Positions 23,991 to 36,200 are shown, numbered from the stretch's first letter. The stretch is DNA of 64,000 nucleotides from Cymbidium sinense (GCA_021442155.1 CM038215.1:279360413-279424412), one strand, 5' to 3'. The notes: a model not told the origin generated them from the letters alone. Program-made: numbers and translations.

Positions 23991-24917
23991 TTATCCACAA
24001 GGAATATTTATTAGAATAATTCATTATATTAGAGTGATTCTTGGGGATACTTGTGATCCTCTTAAGATAAAAGAAGATTAAGATATTATTTTATCTCAAA
24101 CCTCTAAAAAAGTAGTTTCTAAAATCAAGAAATTCTCTTTATAGGTGCCTGAGGCAGCTTAAACCTCCAACATCAAGAAAGCTTTGCAAGTTGCCAAAGA
24201 TAACTTGAAAAGAATGTGACGGTAGCTCACCCTACTTGCTGAGATAGTTTAATGCACCAACCAAGTCTTGTACTCATCCATCGTAGCTACTACTTCTTCC
24301 TCTTCTCTGTTCTGTGAGCGTTATATCAACGAACAAGGGAATTAAATCCCTTAATCTGCTTACTTTATTAGATTTCTTCCATGTACCTCCACCTAAAAAA
24401 ATCAATGAAGATTTTACTTTCATCTTATCCACTTATGATACTCTAGATTTTATTCATCTTGAAAACTCTCCTAAGTCTAAAAATAATAATAATAGTTCTA
24501 GTCATTCTAATCTCCTCTCTTCTGATTCAGAATTAGACTTTCCTTTTATGAATCAATCGGGTTCACCTCTTAATATTAACTTGGAGTCAACTGACTACAA
24601 GGATCCCATAGGAGACATTGTAAGTATACCTGATGAGAAGATAGAACTTTTCACAAGTTCATCATTTCAAGAAGTCACTGAAGTCAACTTCACTAGGATT
24701 CTAGGGTAGCACCGATAAGGGTAAAATAATTAGTTAGTTTTAGTGAGCTAGCCATCCACGATGCTCCATGGATATGCTTATGGAGGACCAAGTCAAAGCT
24801 GATTACAATATTCTAGTGTATCTTATAAAGTTGTTAGCTAAGTTAAGCATATATGACCCCCTTGTCTTATCGAAAAAGATGAGGGAATTTTTAATCAAGG
24901 CTCTTCTTGATTCATAA
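23991..24917 (+). pseudogene. gag-protease linker relic
   Basis: Low-identity polyprotein region. The longest open stretch, 24,314-24,709, is rich in Ser, Asn and Asp and has no domain I recognise. It lies in line between the gag and protease relics. Confidence 0.5.
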
Positions 24918-25331
24918 ATGTGCTTAGCTCAGTTGATCACTACTGAAGAGGAGGCACGCAGCTCAAAGGACATCTTAGGAGTCACATTTAGTGATAAAGA
25001 CTTACTTCTAGGGATGACCAAGCACAACCGCCCTCTTTACATTACAGTGGATGTTGGCAGATATAGGTTATCTAAAGTTCTGGTTGACCAAGGTACATCA
25101 ATCAACATTATGAGTCTAATAACTACATCTCCAAACCAAAATGAGAAGATGATGTTGAGAGGATTCAATGAACAAGGCAAGAGGACTTTATGTTACATAG
25201 TGTTGTCATTAAAGATAGATGATTGGAAGATTGAAGCAAAGTTTCATATCATAGACTTGGATACATCTTTCAATACTTTGCTTGGAAGATCATGGATACA
25301 TGAAAATAACATAGTTTCATCCTCTCTCTAA
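24918..25331 (+). pseudogene. Aspartic protease relic of the Tat-like element
   Basis: A 137-codon open stretch. It contains KVLVDQGTSINIM (the active-site D-x-G block as found in plant Tat elements, usually VDxGSS) and then FHIIDLDTSFNTLLGRSWIH (usual form FHVID..TSYN.LLGRPWIH). Order and spacing fit a retroviral-type protease, which releases the polyprotein products. It looks intact within itself, but the neighbouring frames are broken. Confidence 0.85.
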
Positions 25332-25492
25332 ATTAGTGCATAAAGTTCATGAGAGGTGGAATTGAGTATTGCATCAAAGGAGATCTCAAACCCTTCATAA
25401 TTCATGAGGTTGAAATATATAAAGATGCCTATTTTCTTCCCCAAAATCACAAGTACATTCTTGCAAATCTAGTCAAGATCCCCATGAGGGAT

Positions 25493-25562
25493 AAAAATAA
25501 AGAAAAGAAAAAGAAAAAGAAAAAGAAAATGAAAAGAAAAAAGAGAAAGAAAAGAAAATAAA
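25493..25562 (+). repeat. Purine-only AAAG/AAAAAG tract between protease and RT
   Basis: About 70 bases almost purely of A and G on the plus strand. It translates as a lysine/arginine run at the end of the stretch starting at 25,349. It is simple-sequence expansion within the protease-RT linker. Confidence 0.85.
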
Positions 25563-26559
25563 AGAGAGCGGGAAATGGACTCGAGAAGATATAGATCCTA
25601 ATATTAGATTTCACCCACAATTCATTACTTCATTCAAACATATGGTAGGATGACCACCTCCTAGGTGAGACAGAGAGGGGGAGTTCCCCAGGTGGAAAGC
25701 CTCCCTATTGGCACCCAATGAGGTATGTCCACCAAGAGTACAACCTATTATCCATATACTTAAAATCTAGTTCGATAATGAGTCTTATGTGGTTAGCACA
25801 CCACCTCTTTTCAACGTGATGCTTCAAGATAGTGATGAAGATTGGGCTCCAAATCAAAGCATAAATGTATCCAAGTCTACATATGAGCAGTCAAGCATTA
25901 GTTGGGAACCTTAGTTCTAACCTCACTTTTTTCACAAAAAGTTTAGAGTTTGGTAATTAAGGAAGTCCTTAAGTCATCAACAGATGGGAGAACTCAAAGA
26001 TATTTTTTGGGAGCATCATTCTCAAGTCAGAAAGTTGATGTAGAACTTAAGGATGATTCATATAAAGATTTAATACAATTACCTTTTGATTAGTACTCAC
26101 TTTGTGTCTTAATCTAGCAAAGAAGGGATTAATCCCAAATACTTAGTCTAAACACGGTTGGACTATTTTAAAAGGTTATGGGACAACCAAAGTAGACATC
26201 TTCAATCAAGAGCAAAACTAGGATTCAGTATAGTGGGTCCAGTCGATGATGACGATTATTGCCTAGTCATCACCAATCATTTGAAATCTGATAGATTCTT
26301 TTCAAATCATGCTAACTCATATGAGGAGGTATGTTTAGAAACTTTAGATGATCCAAATGACTTTAAAGTAAAAGATGCACTGCCATAGTTCGAAAAGGAA
26401 ATCAATTTAATCATCGACGAGCTCAAAAAAATCAACTTAGGAATTGGAGACAATCCATGTCCGACATACATTAGTTATTTGTTGAATGATACTGAAATAA
26501 ATAACTTAGTTAGGCTATTGACTGAGTTTAAAGACTGCTTTGCATGGAGTTAAGAGGAG
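25563..26559 (+). pseudogene. Protease-RT linker relic
   Basis: Stop-broken polyprotein sequence between the purine tract and RT. Open fragments such as 26,158-26,388 have no diagnostic motif. Near 26,520 the reading EFKDCFAWS precedes the RT domain in the usual place (normal form FAW....MPG). Confidence 0.55.
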
Positions 26560-27440
26560 ATGCCCAGTTAATCTTCTAACATAGCAGTCCACAAATTAGT
26601 AATAGAGCCCAGAGCTAACCTTATCAAGCAAGCTCCTAGACGCATACGATTAGACATTGAACAATATGTCATTTATGAAGTCAAGAAACTGATCGATGTT
26701 GGCTTCATCAGGGAAGAAAAATATCCTACCTAGTTGGCCAGTGTCATCCCAATTAAAAAAAAGAATGATCAAATTCATATATGCATCAATTTTAGGGATC
26801 TAAATAAGGCATGTCTAAAAGATGAATTTTCACTACCAATCCCGAAGTTGATGGTGGACATTACCTCATATCATGCAGTCTTCTCTTTCATGGATGACTC
26901 ATCTAGATATAATTAAATAAAGATGACCCCTAAAGATGAAATAAACACTATTTTTTGAACATCGATCAAAATGTTTTGCTATAGGGTCATGTCTTTTGGC
27001 CTTAGAAATGCCTGTGCTACCTACTAGCCATGACTCGAATCTTCAATGAACTCATTCATCATCAAGTTGAATGTTATGTCGATGATCTCATAATTAAAAG
27101 TAAAGAAAATGAAGATCATTTCTTTGACTTGAAAGTAGTTTTTGAATAATTAAGATAATTTAACCTTAAAATGAATCCCCTGAAATGTCTATTCAGAGTA
27201 GCTTTAAGAAAATTCCTTTGGTTTGTTGTTCAGCACTATGGAATAGAAATCGATCAGAAAAAAATCAATGCCATATTAGAAATGCCACCCCCAAAAAGTC
27301 TAACTCAACTCAAATCATTCTAAGGACAGTTAACATATCTAAGATGCTTCATTTCCAACCTATCAGGAAGATGCCAACTATTTTCAGCACTTGTTAAAAA
27401 GGATGTCAAGTTCAAGTGAGATGACAAGTATCAATATGCC
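26560..27440 (+). pseudogene. Reverse transcriptase relic (Ty3/Gypsy)
   Basis: Successive RT blocks are readable: IAVHKLVIEP, KLIDVGFIREEKYPT, ASVIPIKKKNDQIHICINFR with DLNKAC following, KDEFSLPIPK, and the catalytic YVDD at 27,075-27,086 followed by LIIKSKENEDH. After it come NLKMNPLKC and IEIDQKKINAILEMPPPKSL. Stops sit where TGG (27-kb side: YPT-stop-LAS), CAA (SF-stop-GQL; YN-stop-IKM) or CGA codons are expected, plus at least two frame changes. The YVDD box is intact, but the enzyme cannot be made. Confidence 0.9.
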
Positions 27441-27494
27441 TTTGAAGACATCAAGCACTACCTGATAACGCCGCCAGTTCTAGCAGTCCCTATC

Positions 27495-27773
27495 TTGGGC
27501 AAACCGCTCATCCTCTACATTACTGCATTAGATGACTCCTTTAGAGCTTTGTTGGCCCAAACCAACAACGAAGGGAAAGAGAATGCAATATACTATCTTA
27601 GTCATCGTCTAATCCCTACTGAGGCAAATTATCCACCTATTGAAAAGCACTACCTAGCTTTAATCTTCGGATCCCAAAAGCTACAACACTATATGCTTTC
27701 TTATAAAGTGAACTTGATATCTAGGATCAATCCACTGCAATATCTCATGACAAGGCTAACGCTATCCAGATAG
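27495..27773 (+). pseudogene. RNase H relic (first domain)
   Basis: A 92-codon open stretch: GKPLILYITALDDSFRALLA, then AIYYLSHRLIPTEANYPPIE, then LALIFGSQKLQHYML. This is the RT-connected RNase H of Ty3/Gypsy (usual forms LYL......VLVQE, YYVS..L..AE..Y...EK..LAL). It ends in a frame break. Confidence 0.9.
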
Positions 27774-27929
27774 TTGACATGTTGGTCCATGATTTTATCC
27801 TAATTTGATATCACTTTTGTACCGTGCGTGAAAGGATAAAGGAGGATTTCTTAGCGGCACACCCACTTCCCACTGACTTCCCGCTTAGTGATGACCACCC
27901 CGATGAACAAATCATAAACCTAGGGGACA

Positions 27930-28490
27930 CTAGCATTCGTCGTTGGGAGATGTATTTTGATGGCATGGCTTCCTTTCAAAAAGGAGAAGAACCATGATGT
28001 ACTCTTCCAAGGAAGGTAGGGGTATGAATAATTCTCCTAACTCCGGACCGTGATGTGATAAGATTCTCATATCATCTATCAAATCCATACACCAACAATG
28101 ATGCCGAATATGAGGCTCTGATTTCTAGTTTGGAGTTGGCCATTACATTATGCATCTAGAGTATCAATATTTTCGGGGATTCTCAGATCATCAACAAAAT
28201 TGTTGGGTCCTATAAAGTTCTATAGCCTAAGCTCCATCATTTCCACAAGTACACTATAGAGTTGTTGGACCAAATCTCATAGGTTACTATTTACAAGATT
28301 TCTCGACTAGAGAATGCAGTAGCTAATGTATTAGCCAAGCTTGCCAAAGAATTGGCATGTCCGGAAGATGAGTCCATACCAATAATGATAAAAAATAGAC
28401 AAGTCTTATCTCTTGTTGATGCTGAACTCATCGAGAGACTCTCTTTTGAAGGGGAGGTTAGGACGGCGAGTCAGATTAGAGGTAACCATT
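27930..28490 (+). pseudogene. Second (archaeal-type) RNase H relic
   Basis: Readings in order: RRWEMYFDGMASFQKG, then VILLTPDRDVIRFSYHLSNP read with a frame change, then NNDAEYEALISSLELAI, then INIFGDSQIINKIVGSYKVL, then ISRLENAVANVLAKLAKELA. The catalytic Asp (FDG), Glu (EYEAL) and Asp (GDSQ) positions are still recognisable. This extra domain defines the Tat/Ogre group. Stops at expected W/Q positions and a frameshift inactivate it. The integrase that should follow is missing. Confidence 0.85.
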
Positions 28491-28500
28491 TGTGGCCAAT

Positions 28501-29540
28501 CTTCTAAGAGTAAGTTCCCATGCTAAGGTCCTAGTTCCTTATTTGGTGAGTGCCTTCTACTTTGGGGTATACATTTAGTATATAGACTTTGCATGTAACA
28601 ACTTTTGAGATCTTTAAGATAAATGCTTCTTTATACCCTTAGTTCTTCATTTCTTGATAAATATCCTATCAACTTGGCTATCTTCTTTTCATCATTCTTC
28701 ATATATTATAAGAATGTTGATAATTGATTCACATTTAAAAAATAATCAATTAGAACATTTCATAGTTGTTAGAATATGCATTCAAACTTTATTCGATTCA
28801 CGTTCAATCATGATCAGAACATATATTGTTTGAACCATCATTAAATACATTAAATATGGTTTAAATATGATTCAAAGGCTTGTTCAAATAAGAGTTTTAA
28901 TAGTGTCTTTGATATTATATCTATCTATACGACAGAGATTCATCAAAATGATTTTATTTATATTACACAATATAAATATTGAAAAAAAAATTCTTATCAA
29001 TATTTGTTGGATTTATTGTTAAACTATTTTTTTATCAATATTTACTATCACAATCATCTTGCTTGCTTTGATCAGGGAACTCAAACAAATGGGCTATAAA
29101 AACTATAGATAAAGATGAAATTTAGATGATTGTATTTTGATCTAAATTGAATTTCAACCATACTCATATATAAAAATAAATAATATGTATAATTTTTAAC
29201 TAAAGATGTAATTGGAGCGATATTAAAATGCAATGTTAAAGCTATTAAAAAATATTATCTAAAAAGTTGTGATGAGCATTATAAATTTTCGCTAATATTT
29301 CATTAGATCAAATTAAAAAATATAATATTTTTAATATAAAATTATGTAATACTGCCCCCTCAATCCTAAAAGCTACCTAAGTTTATTACGAGGCATATAA
29401 AATAAAAAATTTTATAAATTATTATGATATAAAATAACTAATTAAATATATCTTATCATATTTAAAATTATATTTTATTTAATATATATATATATATATA
29501 TATATTTATTTATTTATTTATTTATATTTTAGAGGATATT
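28501..29540. other. AT-rich intergenic DNA
   Basis: The first 150 bases may be a last remnant of the retroelement. The rest is AT-rich with no ORF. It ends in an (AT)n run at 29,482-29,506 followed by TTTA/TTAT repeats to 29,524. A sharp rise in GC begins just after 29,540. Confidence 0.7.
29482..29524. repeat. (AT)n-(TTTA)n compound microsatellite
   Basis: About 24 bases of alternating AT followed by five TTTA/TTAT units, just upstream of the promoter region of the RING-finger gene. Confidence 0.95.
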
Positions 29541-29544
29541 ACCA

Positions 29545-30047
29545 TTACCCTAACGTAAACTCCGGGCAGCTTTGGGCCCGTTCGGAATAGGTTCTGGGCG
29601 CTGCCGGTCAAAACTAGGGGGCTCCTAACCTCCCTCCCCGCCCACCACATCAACAATTTACTTTATTTTCCGCACACAAAACTTATGCGCCCTCTGCCAT
29701 CCACCCTACGAACAATTTTACACGGTCCATCCACTACTGCATATAATCATTCCACGCCACGCACCTGTATTCCGCCCCCCGCCCCATCTCCGACGCACTA
29801 GCCTTTTCCTTTTCTTGTGACCACGCAATTAATATCGAGATAGAAGGTGGATGAGAGAGAGAGAGAGGGGGAGAGATTTTCGGATTAGAAACCGTAGACG
29901 AAGCGAAGCGGTCGCGGAGATTTACTGGCCTCGATTCTAGGGTTATTAAAGTTTAAGAAGAGCTCAAGCTTGCATGTTTGAGAGAGAACTTAGAAACAGT
30001 TATTGGATTTCGGAAACTTCTGGTTTTGCTTACGGTTTTGAGAGGCT
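29545..30047 (+). promoter_or_regulatory. Promoter region and 5' leader of the RFI2-like gene
   Basis: GC rises abruptly at about 29,545 and C-rich words are common to 29,800, as in many plant core promoters. A (GA)n-rich tract lies at 29,852-29,876 and a pyrimidine-rich stretch (CCTTTTCCTTTTCTTG) at about 29,802-29,818. No TATA box could be placed, so the transcription start is unknown. Two short upstream ORFs lie in this stretch and are listed separately. Confidence 0.55.
29851..29940 (+). other. Upstream ORF 1 of the RFI2-like gene (candidate)
   Basis: ATG at 29,851, 29 codons, TAG at 29,938-29,940. It starts inside the (GA)n tract, so its first residues alternate Arg and Glu. It is out of frame with the main start at 30,048. 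Real only if transcription begins upstream of 29,851. Confidence 0.35.
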
Positions 30048-30066
30048 ATGGGTTCAGGGGAATTAG
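29974..30066 (+). other. Upstream ORF 2, overlapping the main start codon (candidate)
   Basis: ATG at 29,974, 30 codons, TAG at 30,064-30,066. It overlaps the main ATG (30,048) in another frame. Ribosomes that start here would end past the main start, which normally lowers output of the downstream protein. Effect inferred from position only. Confidence 0.45.
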
Positions 30067-30201
30067 TTGTGCCGGGAGGAGACGGAGGCGGCGGTTTGGC
30101 GACAGCGGTGGATTCATCCTGCTCGATCTGCCTGGAGGTGGTGATGACCGGTGGAGGGCGGTCGACGGTCAAGCTGCGGTGTGGCCACGAGTTTCATCTC
30201 G
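30048..30201 (+). CDS. RFI2: RFI2-like exon 1 (residues 1-51 plus one base)
   Basis: Encodes the Gly-rich N-terminus and the first five zinc ligands (C25, C28, C45, H47, H50). GC-rich compared with later exons. The donor is GTCAGT at 30,202, one base into the codon for D52. Confidence 0.88.
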
Positions 30202-33200
30202 GTCAGTAAAAACGATCTCATCCTGCCATTTCATTGCATTTTGTATTTCTATCCTTTCTTTCTGCATTTGTGTAGTTTTGCCTGATTTGTGAAGGTTGCT
30301 TTTTCCTGGAGCCTGTAGCTGTAGTTGGATGACTTACTTGGTTGGTTTGTCCCAATATGCTGTAGCAGATGCGGAAATTTGTTGGATGGGCGGTGTTAGC
30401 CCATCTTTTGTCTACTTCCATAGCTTTTGTGTTGAATCTGAGCGATTTATAGTGAGATAGGTGTCGGAGTTTATGCAGGATTGAACGGGGAAAGAAGCAC
30501 TTATTTTGGAGTTGAAATATGTAACTTTGGTTCACTATTTTTTTATAGAGATAAAGCCAAGTTGTTGTTTACATTGCAGGTGGTAGTACAGAGCATATTG
30601 GGCAATTTTTAGCTGTGTAAGAAATATCTTAGTTTCAGGTATTTTTTTTTTGTGGTCCACATTGATGATGTGTTTCTTCGGGGATTGAGTTAAATTGGTT
30701 TGGAGCTTATTATTTGTGTGGTGCTGTTCTATCCTTGTTGGGCAGGAGGTTTTTGGTCTCTTAGGGAAGATATACTCCAAAGAAAACCTTAGAGGGATGG
30801 ATGCTATGAGTGCAGGGAGATACTCCAAAGGAAAACTTGGAGGGATGGATGCCATGGGTGCATGTAGCGGTAGTGGGGGAAGTCATCACAAAGAGGAAGC
30901 ATTATTTTTGCATCAAGTTCTTGACAGCCTTGTGTGGGATAGCACGGGAAACAGTTATGTTTTGACCCTTTGATTAGAACTGTTTGGTTAGCAACAAGTT
31001 TCCTTGCAAAATATATCTTGTTTTCCAAAGCATCATGTAGTGGTGGAACTAGAATTCAAAGTGAGGGATGGTGAAATAAAAAATAATTAAAATATGTTAA
31101 AATTTTAATTTTAATTTTTAAATAAAAATAAATAAGATTAAATAAAAAATAACTAAGAGCAAGTTATAAATTCAGAAAAATATATTTTTTAATATATCTA
31201 TTATGATTAAGTTTTTAAAATTGTGTGTGATGCTATTCTTTTGCATCAAAATCATCAATTAGTAATTTTATATGAAAATACATTGTAATATTCTTCTTTT
31301 TATATGTTACAATGAGCTCGCAAAAAAATAACAGTAATCTTATCATAACAATACTCATTACTAAAAATGCACATTCAATTATTGTAGTCAAAATTGTTAG
31401 CGTAATGATTAATCAAATTAATTAATAAGATGATATATGATCGATTTTTTTTGTGAAGAGTTTTTAAAAAATTACTTTTAATGAGTTTCAATTTTAAAAT
31501 GCTCTAATTAAAAGTTTAAGTGTATTATTTTTATATTCCCTTTTTGGGCAGCGGTTAAGTAAAAATCTAGGGTGGTGAATGTCTCCCCCAGCCATCCCTT
31601 GGTTCCACCACTAGCATCAAGAGAGTTTTGTGCAAAGTTCACCACTTAATTGAATTTAGTGTGCATGTCTTAGGTGTTTAGCATCACTACTTTAGATTTT
31701 GGTAATCGCATAAGAAAGCTAAACAGATTTCTGCAAAAGTTGCTGAAATATGCTGGCATATGAATCAAATTATTTCATCAAAAAGGGACCTAGTATATAA
31801 TATTAACATATTAAACCATATATTTGCTTTGGCTTGTTTGGTCATACCATCTAGTAACCGCTCCTTTGAGAAATTTACTAATTTTTAATATGTGTACATG
31901 ATAAGTTAGTGGGTTTTTGAGTTTGAAGGATGACTGAATTATGTTGTTAGTGGGTTCATTGTTGATTGTGGAACCCCCGGATGGCATTTTCTTTTCATCC
32001 TCAAACATATATTTCTTTTCATCCTCAAACATATATTAATGAGCTCGACTAGCTCTAGATGTCAATCACTTGCGCCAATAATCTTAGCGCAAGCCCTGTG
32101 CTTTGTAGGGTTTGATATCAACAATGCAGCATCTTTTTTTCTTTTTAATGAAGAAAAAGTTCTATTTGTTGACCACACTTGTAATAATGGAGAGCTTTGA
32201 GCCCGTTAGAACAAAGTTTTTGTTTTTTTCCTTAAGATTCACTTCTTTTATCATTTGTTGATTTAATTGGATCTCTTAAACTTTCAGTCATTGTATGTTT
32301 ATTATTGAGAATCCTGGCATTGCTTTTTAAAAACTAATAATAGTCCAATTTTATTAGAGATCCATCATGTTGTACTTCCTATTATCAAATGTCTTCTTCA
32401 CGTTCTTGTTATGCATGCTTTCTTTTTGAGAAATCTAGCATAGAATAAAGGTATTATTTGTATCATTCTGGACAAGCAGCCATCCATATCTCATACCAGT
32501 TGGTCATCTTGTCAGAATTTCTTTTATTTTTTTGCAGTTATTTTTTTGGAAAATTTACATTCATACCACACAATTCTTCTGCATTTACATATTTCACACC
32601 TAAACTTGAATATTTACAAAACTAGCACTTTCCCTATGCTCAAAAAAATGTATTTCACTTGAAAAAAGTAATAAGGGTGGTATTTTTGATGTAATAATAA
32701 AGATTTAGGTGCTATTTAAGTAAAATTAAAGTTTGGGTTTTTGTCTCTGGTTTTAATTTAGGATATTAGTAGCTTCAAAGTAGCTTGTTTACTTTAATTT
32801 TGTATCTCATATTAGCTGTAGGGCTGCTCCATGTTCTTCGTAAAAGAGCATTTGATTTGATGGCTTTTATTATAGGAGCACATCAGATTGCTTATTATCC
32901 AAAACATGGATTGTTGAATTCACTTGCATTGTCTTCCTTTTTTACTTTTTGTTTTGTTTCAAAGATCAATATTGAGTTTTTTATACTTTTGACTTTTTCA
33001 AGGAGTAAAATAAGATACTGGTTTTGTGTTTTTTTTTTACTTAAGTTTTTTATTTATTTTCCTAGTTAACCTTTTTACTTTTTGAAGGAGTTTTGATTTA
33101 GTTTTTTTTTCTCTATTAAAAGCTAGTTCTATTCCAAATAATTTTATATCAATTTTTTATTAATCATAAAAATCACTACTAATTTGTTTCTTACACATTC

Positions 33201-36200
33201 CTTCTTTAAATTCTTTAGATTGCATAGGTTCAGCCTTCAATGCTAAAGGAATGATGCAATGCCCCAATTGTCGCAATGTTGAGAAAGGCAACTGGCTTAA
33301 TGGAAATGGCAATTGCATTTTGCCATCATTTAACATGGATGAATGGACACATGATGATGAACTTTATGATCTTAACTTTTTGGAAATGGTACATCTCAAA
33401 TGCATTCCTTTCTCATACATTAATTCATTCATTACATGCTTGGATGACCGGAGAAACGTCCATAAAATCACGGCAGAGGCAGCTTGTTACTTTTTTGTGC
33501 TGCATGAAACTTTATTTCTGTATGTTGTATATCTAATATGAAGCTTTTATAACCCGTAGTTTATATGATGACATTAACTTGTACTCATCTGCCATTTTTA
33601 TCATATATCATTCTTTTTATCATGCAGCTATATATAATGTAGTTGTTAATTGTATCTTTTGAATTTCATTTTACTCTTTATTTTGTTGTGGTGATCTGAT
33701 TCATACTTGTATAGTCAGGCAGATACTTGCGTAGTCCGGCAGATAAGGGGCTTTATATACTGGATTGACAATATGTATAAACATACACATTTTTATTGAT
33801 TGTCTGATTTTATTAATGTCTGTGCTACGTAAGGCATATCATAGAGGAGGCCTAGAAGGTAACCTATGCTGTATGAGTCTGAATTGTTTGCTGTGAAGTG
33901 AGGTTAATCAAACAGCTGGAAAAAAAATTCAAAATATGATTGCTTAGATAGATTTATAGTGAAGCATTGATGCATTTGTTTTTAGTTTTTAGTCAATTAT
34001 TGTCATTTTCAGCTAGCTGAAACCTTTATTATGCTCTTACTTTATGGTTTTAAAGAAAGCTGTTGCTTAATGAAGGTTTATACTTTATAGATTAGCTCTT
34101 TTGGTTGGTAAGAGATGTGAAGGTTGTTGCCAAAGTCTGGTTTTATCCCCACTTATACAATAATAAACTCCTACCTTGTGAACTTTTGGGTGAGGAGAAA
34201 AATGTGGTCTCTAGATTTTCTACTTAATTGAAATATTATTTATGGAACCAAATCATAGTGTAGTTTCAGTAAATGACCTAAATGCATATGAAGGATAGTA
34301 GTCTATGGATAGTAAATGAAATTAAGCTCTTATGATCATTGTTATGTTCATCATTAGCATTACTTACCTTCTCTGCACTATTTGAAGTGAAATAAGCTTT
34401 TATGTTGATTGATGAAAAATGTAGATTTGCCCCTCCTACCTACTTGCATCTTCATCATGGTTCTTATTAGTCAAATTATCGATCTATCACTTTTTTTAAA
34501 TTTTACTTTAATAGTTCAGTTATCCGCCTTCTATTTGTTTGCTGCTGTAGTTAAATGTTTTTTATCCTTGCAACAAAGGTCATCATCATTAATATTAGCC
34601 TTATATCAATTATTTTGGTTCAATATTAGGAATTTCCTTTTGTTTCTATTCAATTTTATTTGAGGTGCAAAAACATATTTTTAACAAATCATTTGAACTA
34701 GCTTTTATCCTTGTAAACTTAGGTATACTCATTTTTCTTCTTAATGCTCTAACACTAATTTTATCAACTCATCCAAATGGTGCATTTTCTATCCTTTGTT
34801 GTACATATCCAAGTCTATTTTGAATCACCTTATTTTTAATAGATTTCATTTGCATGGTTGAAAAAGGTGTCGGCTTTGTGGTATATCTCATCAGAGCATC
34901 TAGTGCCTTTAGGTTTATGGCTTTTTTGGCCTGGGCAAGGCTCGAGTCTTTTTCATTTGAGGCGCATGAGATGACTACCTCAAATTAACATTTACTCAAA
35001 AAAACATATGTTTATAGAGTTTTCGATCAATTTTGAGATAGTGGCTTACTTTTTAAATTTTGTTTAAAAGATAAATGTTTCTTAATTTGTTAACTGAAAT
35101 TTTTTACTTTGTTTAGTTTAATTACTTTGTTTTTTGTTTTAAGTTCTTTTTTCACTTTCTTTAAAAAAAATTTCATCTTATTTTTTTAACAAAAAATAAT
35201 TTTATTATTTCTTACTTTGATTTTTTTAGTTTTCTTTTAAATGTTTTTTTATTTTCTTTTAAACTGTTTTTAGTATCTTTTGCATGAATTTTCTTTTCCT
35301 AATGCTTTATGTAGTTTATTCTTTTCATTCTTTAGTATTTATTTTTTCAATTTTTTTTAGCTATTTGTTGATAGTTTATAACTTATGAGTTGTTTTTTAA
35401 TTTTGTGAGTTTTTTTGGTTCAAGGTTTACCCTCTGTCTCAATTAAGAAAAATGCCTCAATTTCTTATTCTGCTTAGCATTTCTATCTAATATAATCATT
35501 CCTTAATGTATCATTCATAATTTTGTTTGACATCAAACTTTTTTTTGGTATATCCAACTTAGACATCAATGAATTGTTAATAGCCTAGCCATTAATTTTG
35601 CAACATCACTAACTTAATTGTAATTATAAATTTTATCTTTAAGTGTTAATGATATATTTTATTACACAAAACTATTAAGAAGGTTTACCCTCTGTCTCAA
35701 TTAAGAAAAATGCCTCAATTTCTTATTCTGCTTAGCATTTCTATCTAATATAATCATTCTTAATGTATCATTCATAATTTTGTTTGACATCAAACTTTTT
35801 TTTGGTATATCCAACTTAGACATCAATGAATTGTTAATAGCAGCCATTAAAGCTTTGCAACATCACTAACTTAATTGTAATTATTTTTTTAAGTTAATGA
35901 TATATTTTTACACAAAACTATTAAGAAGGTTTACCCTCTGTCTCAATTAAGAAAAATGCCTCAATTTCTTATTCTGCTTAGCATTTCTATCTAATATAAT
36001 CATTCCTTAATGTATCATTCATAATTTTGTTTGACATCAAACTTTTTTTTTGGTATATCCAACTTAGACATCAATGAATTGTTAATAGCCTAGCCATTAA
36101 AGCTTTGCAACATCACTAACTTAATTGTAATTATAAATTTTATCTTTAAGCGTTAATGATATATTTTATTACACAAAACTATTAAGACACTTCTCTATTC

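Larger units (their letters stand above)
22960..28500 (+). mobile_element. Degenerate Ty3/Gypsy retrotransposon, Tat/Ogre-like lineage
   Basis: Gag, protease, reverse transcriptase, RNase H and a second RNase H-like domain follow in that order on the plus strand. A second RNase H between the first and integrase is characteristic of the Tat/Ogre group of plant Ty3/Gypsy elements (family knowledge). Every domain is broken by stops or frameshifts. No integrase is visible after 28,500, and no second LTR was found, so the element is truncated. The repeat copy upstream at 16.6-21.9 kb may or may not belong to it. Confidence 0.85.
30202..33218 (+). other. Intron 1 of the RFI2-like gene (3.0 kb)
   Basis: GTCAGT...TTTAG intron. 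Contains a 50-bp duplication, a hAT-type non-autonomous element and a copy of the intronic MITE-like family, listed separately. The rest is T-rich DNA without recognisable features. Confidence 0.8.

Noticed and set aside
29978..30292. 104-aa plus-strand ORF over exon 1 in another frame
   Set aside because: It is a shadow of exon 1 and the intron 1 start; the RING ligands are in the frame beginning at 30,048.
33251..33541. ORFs reading through exon 2 into intron 2
   Set aside because: They pass a good donor (GTACAT at 33,389), and the conserved IRWCP block is only reached by splicing to 45,623.
34860..34990. Possible hAT end sequences (TTGAGGCGCATGAGATGACTA type) here and at 43,000-43,170 and 48,340-48,420
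   Set aside because: The words are similar, but no terminal inverted repeats or target duplications could be paired.
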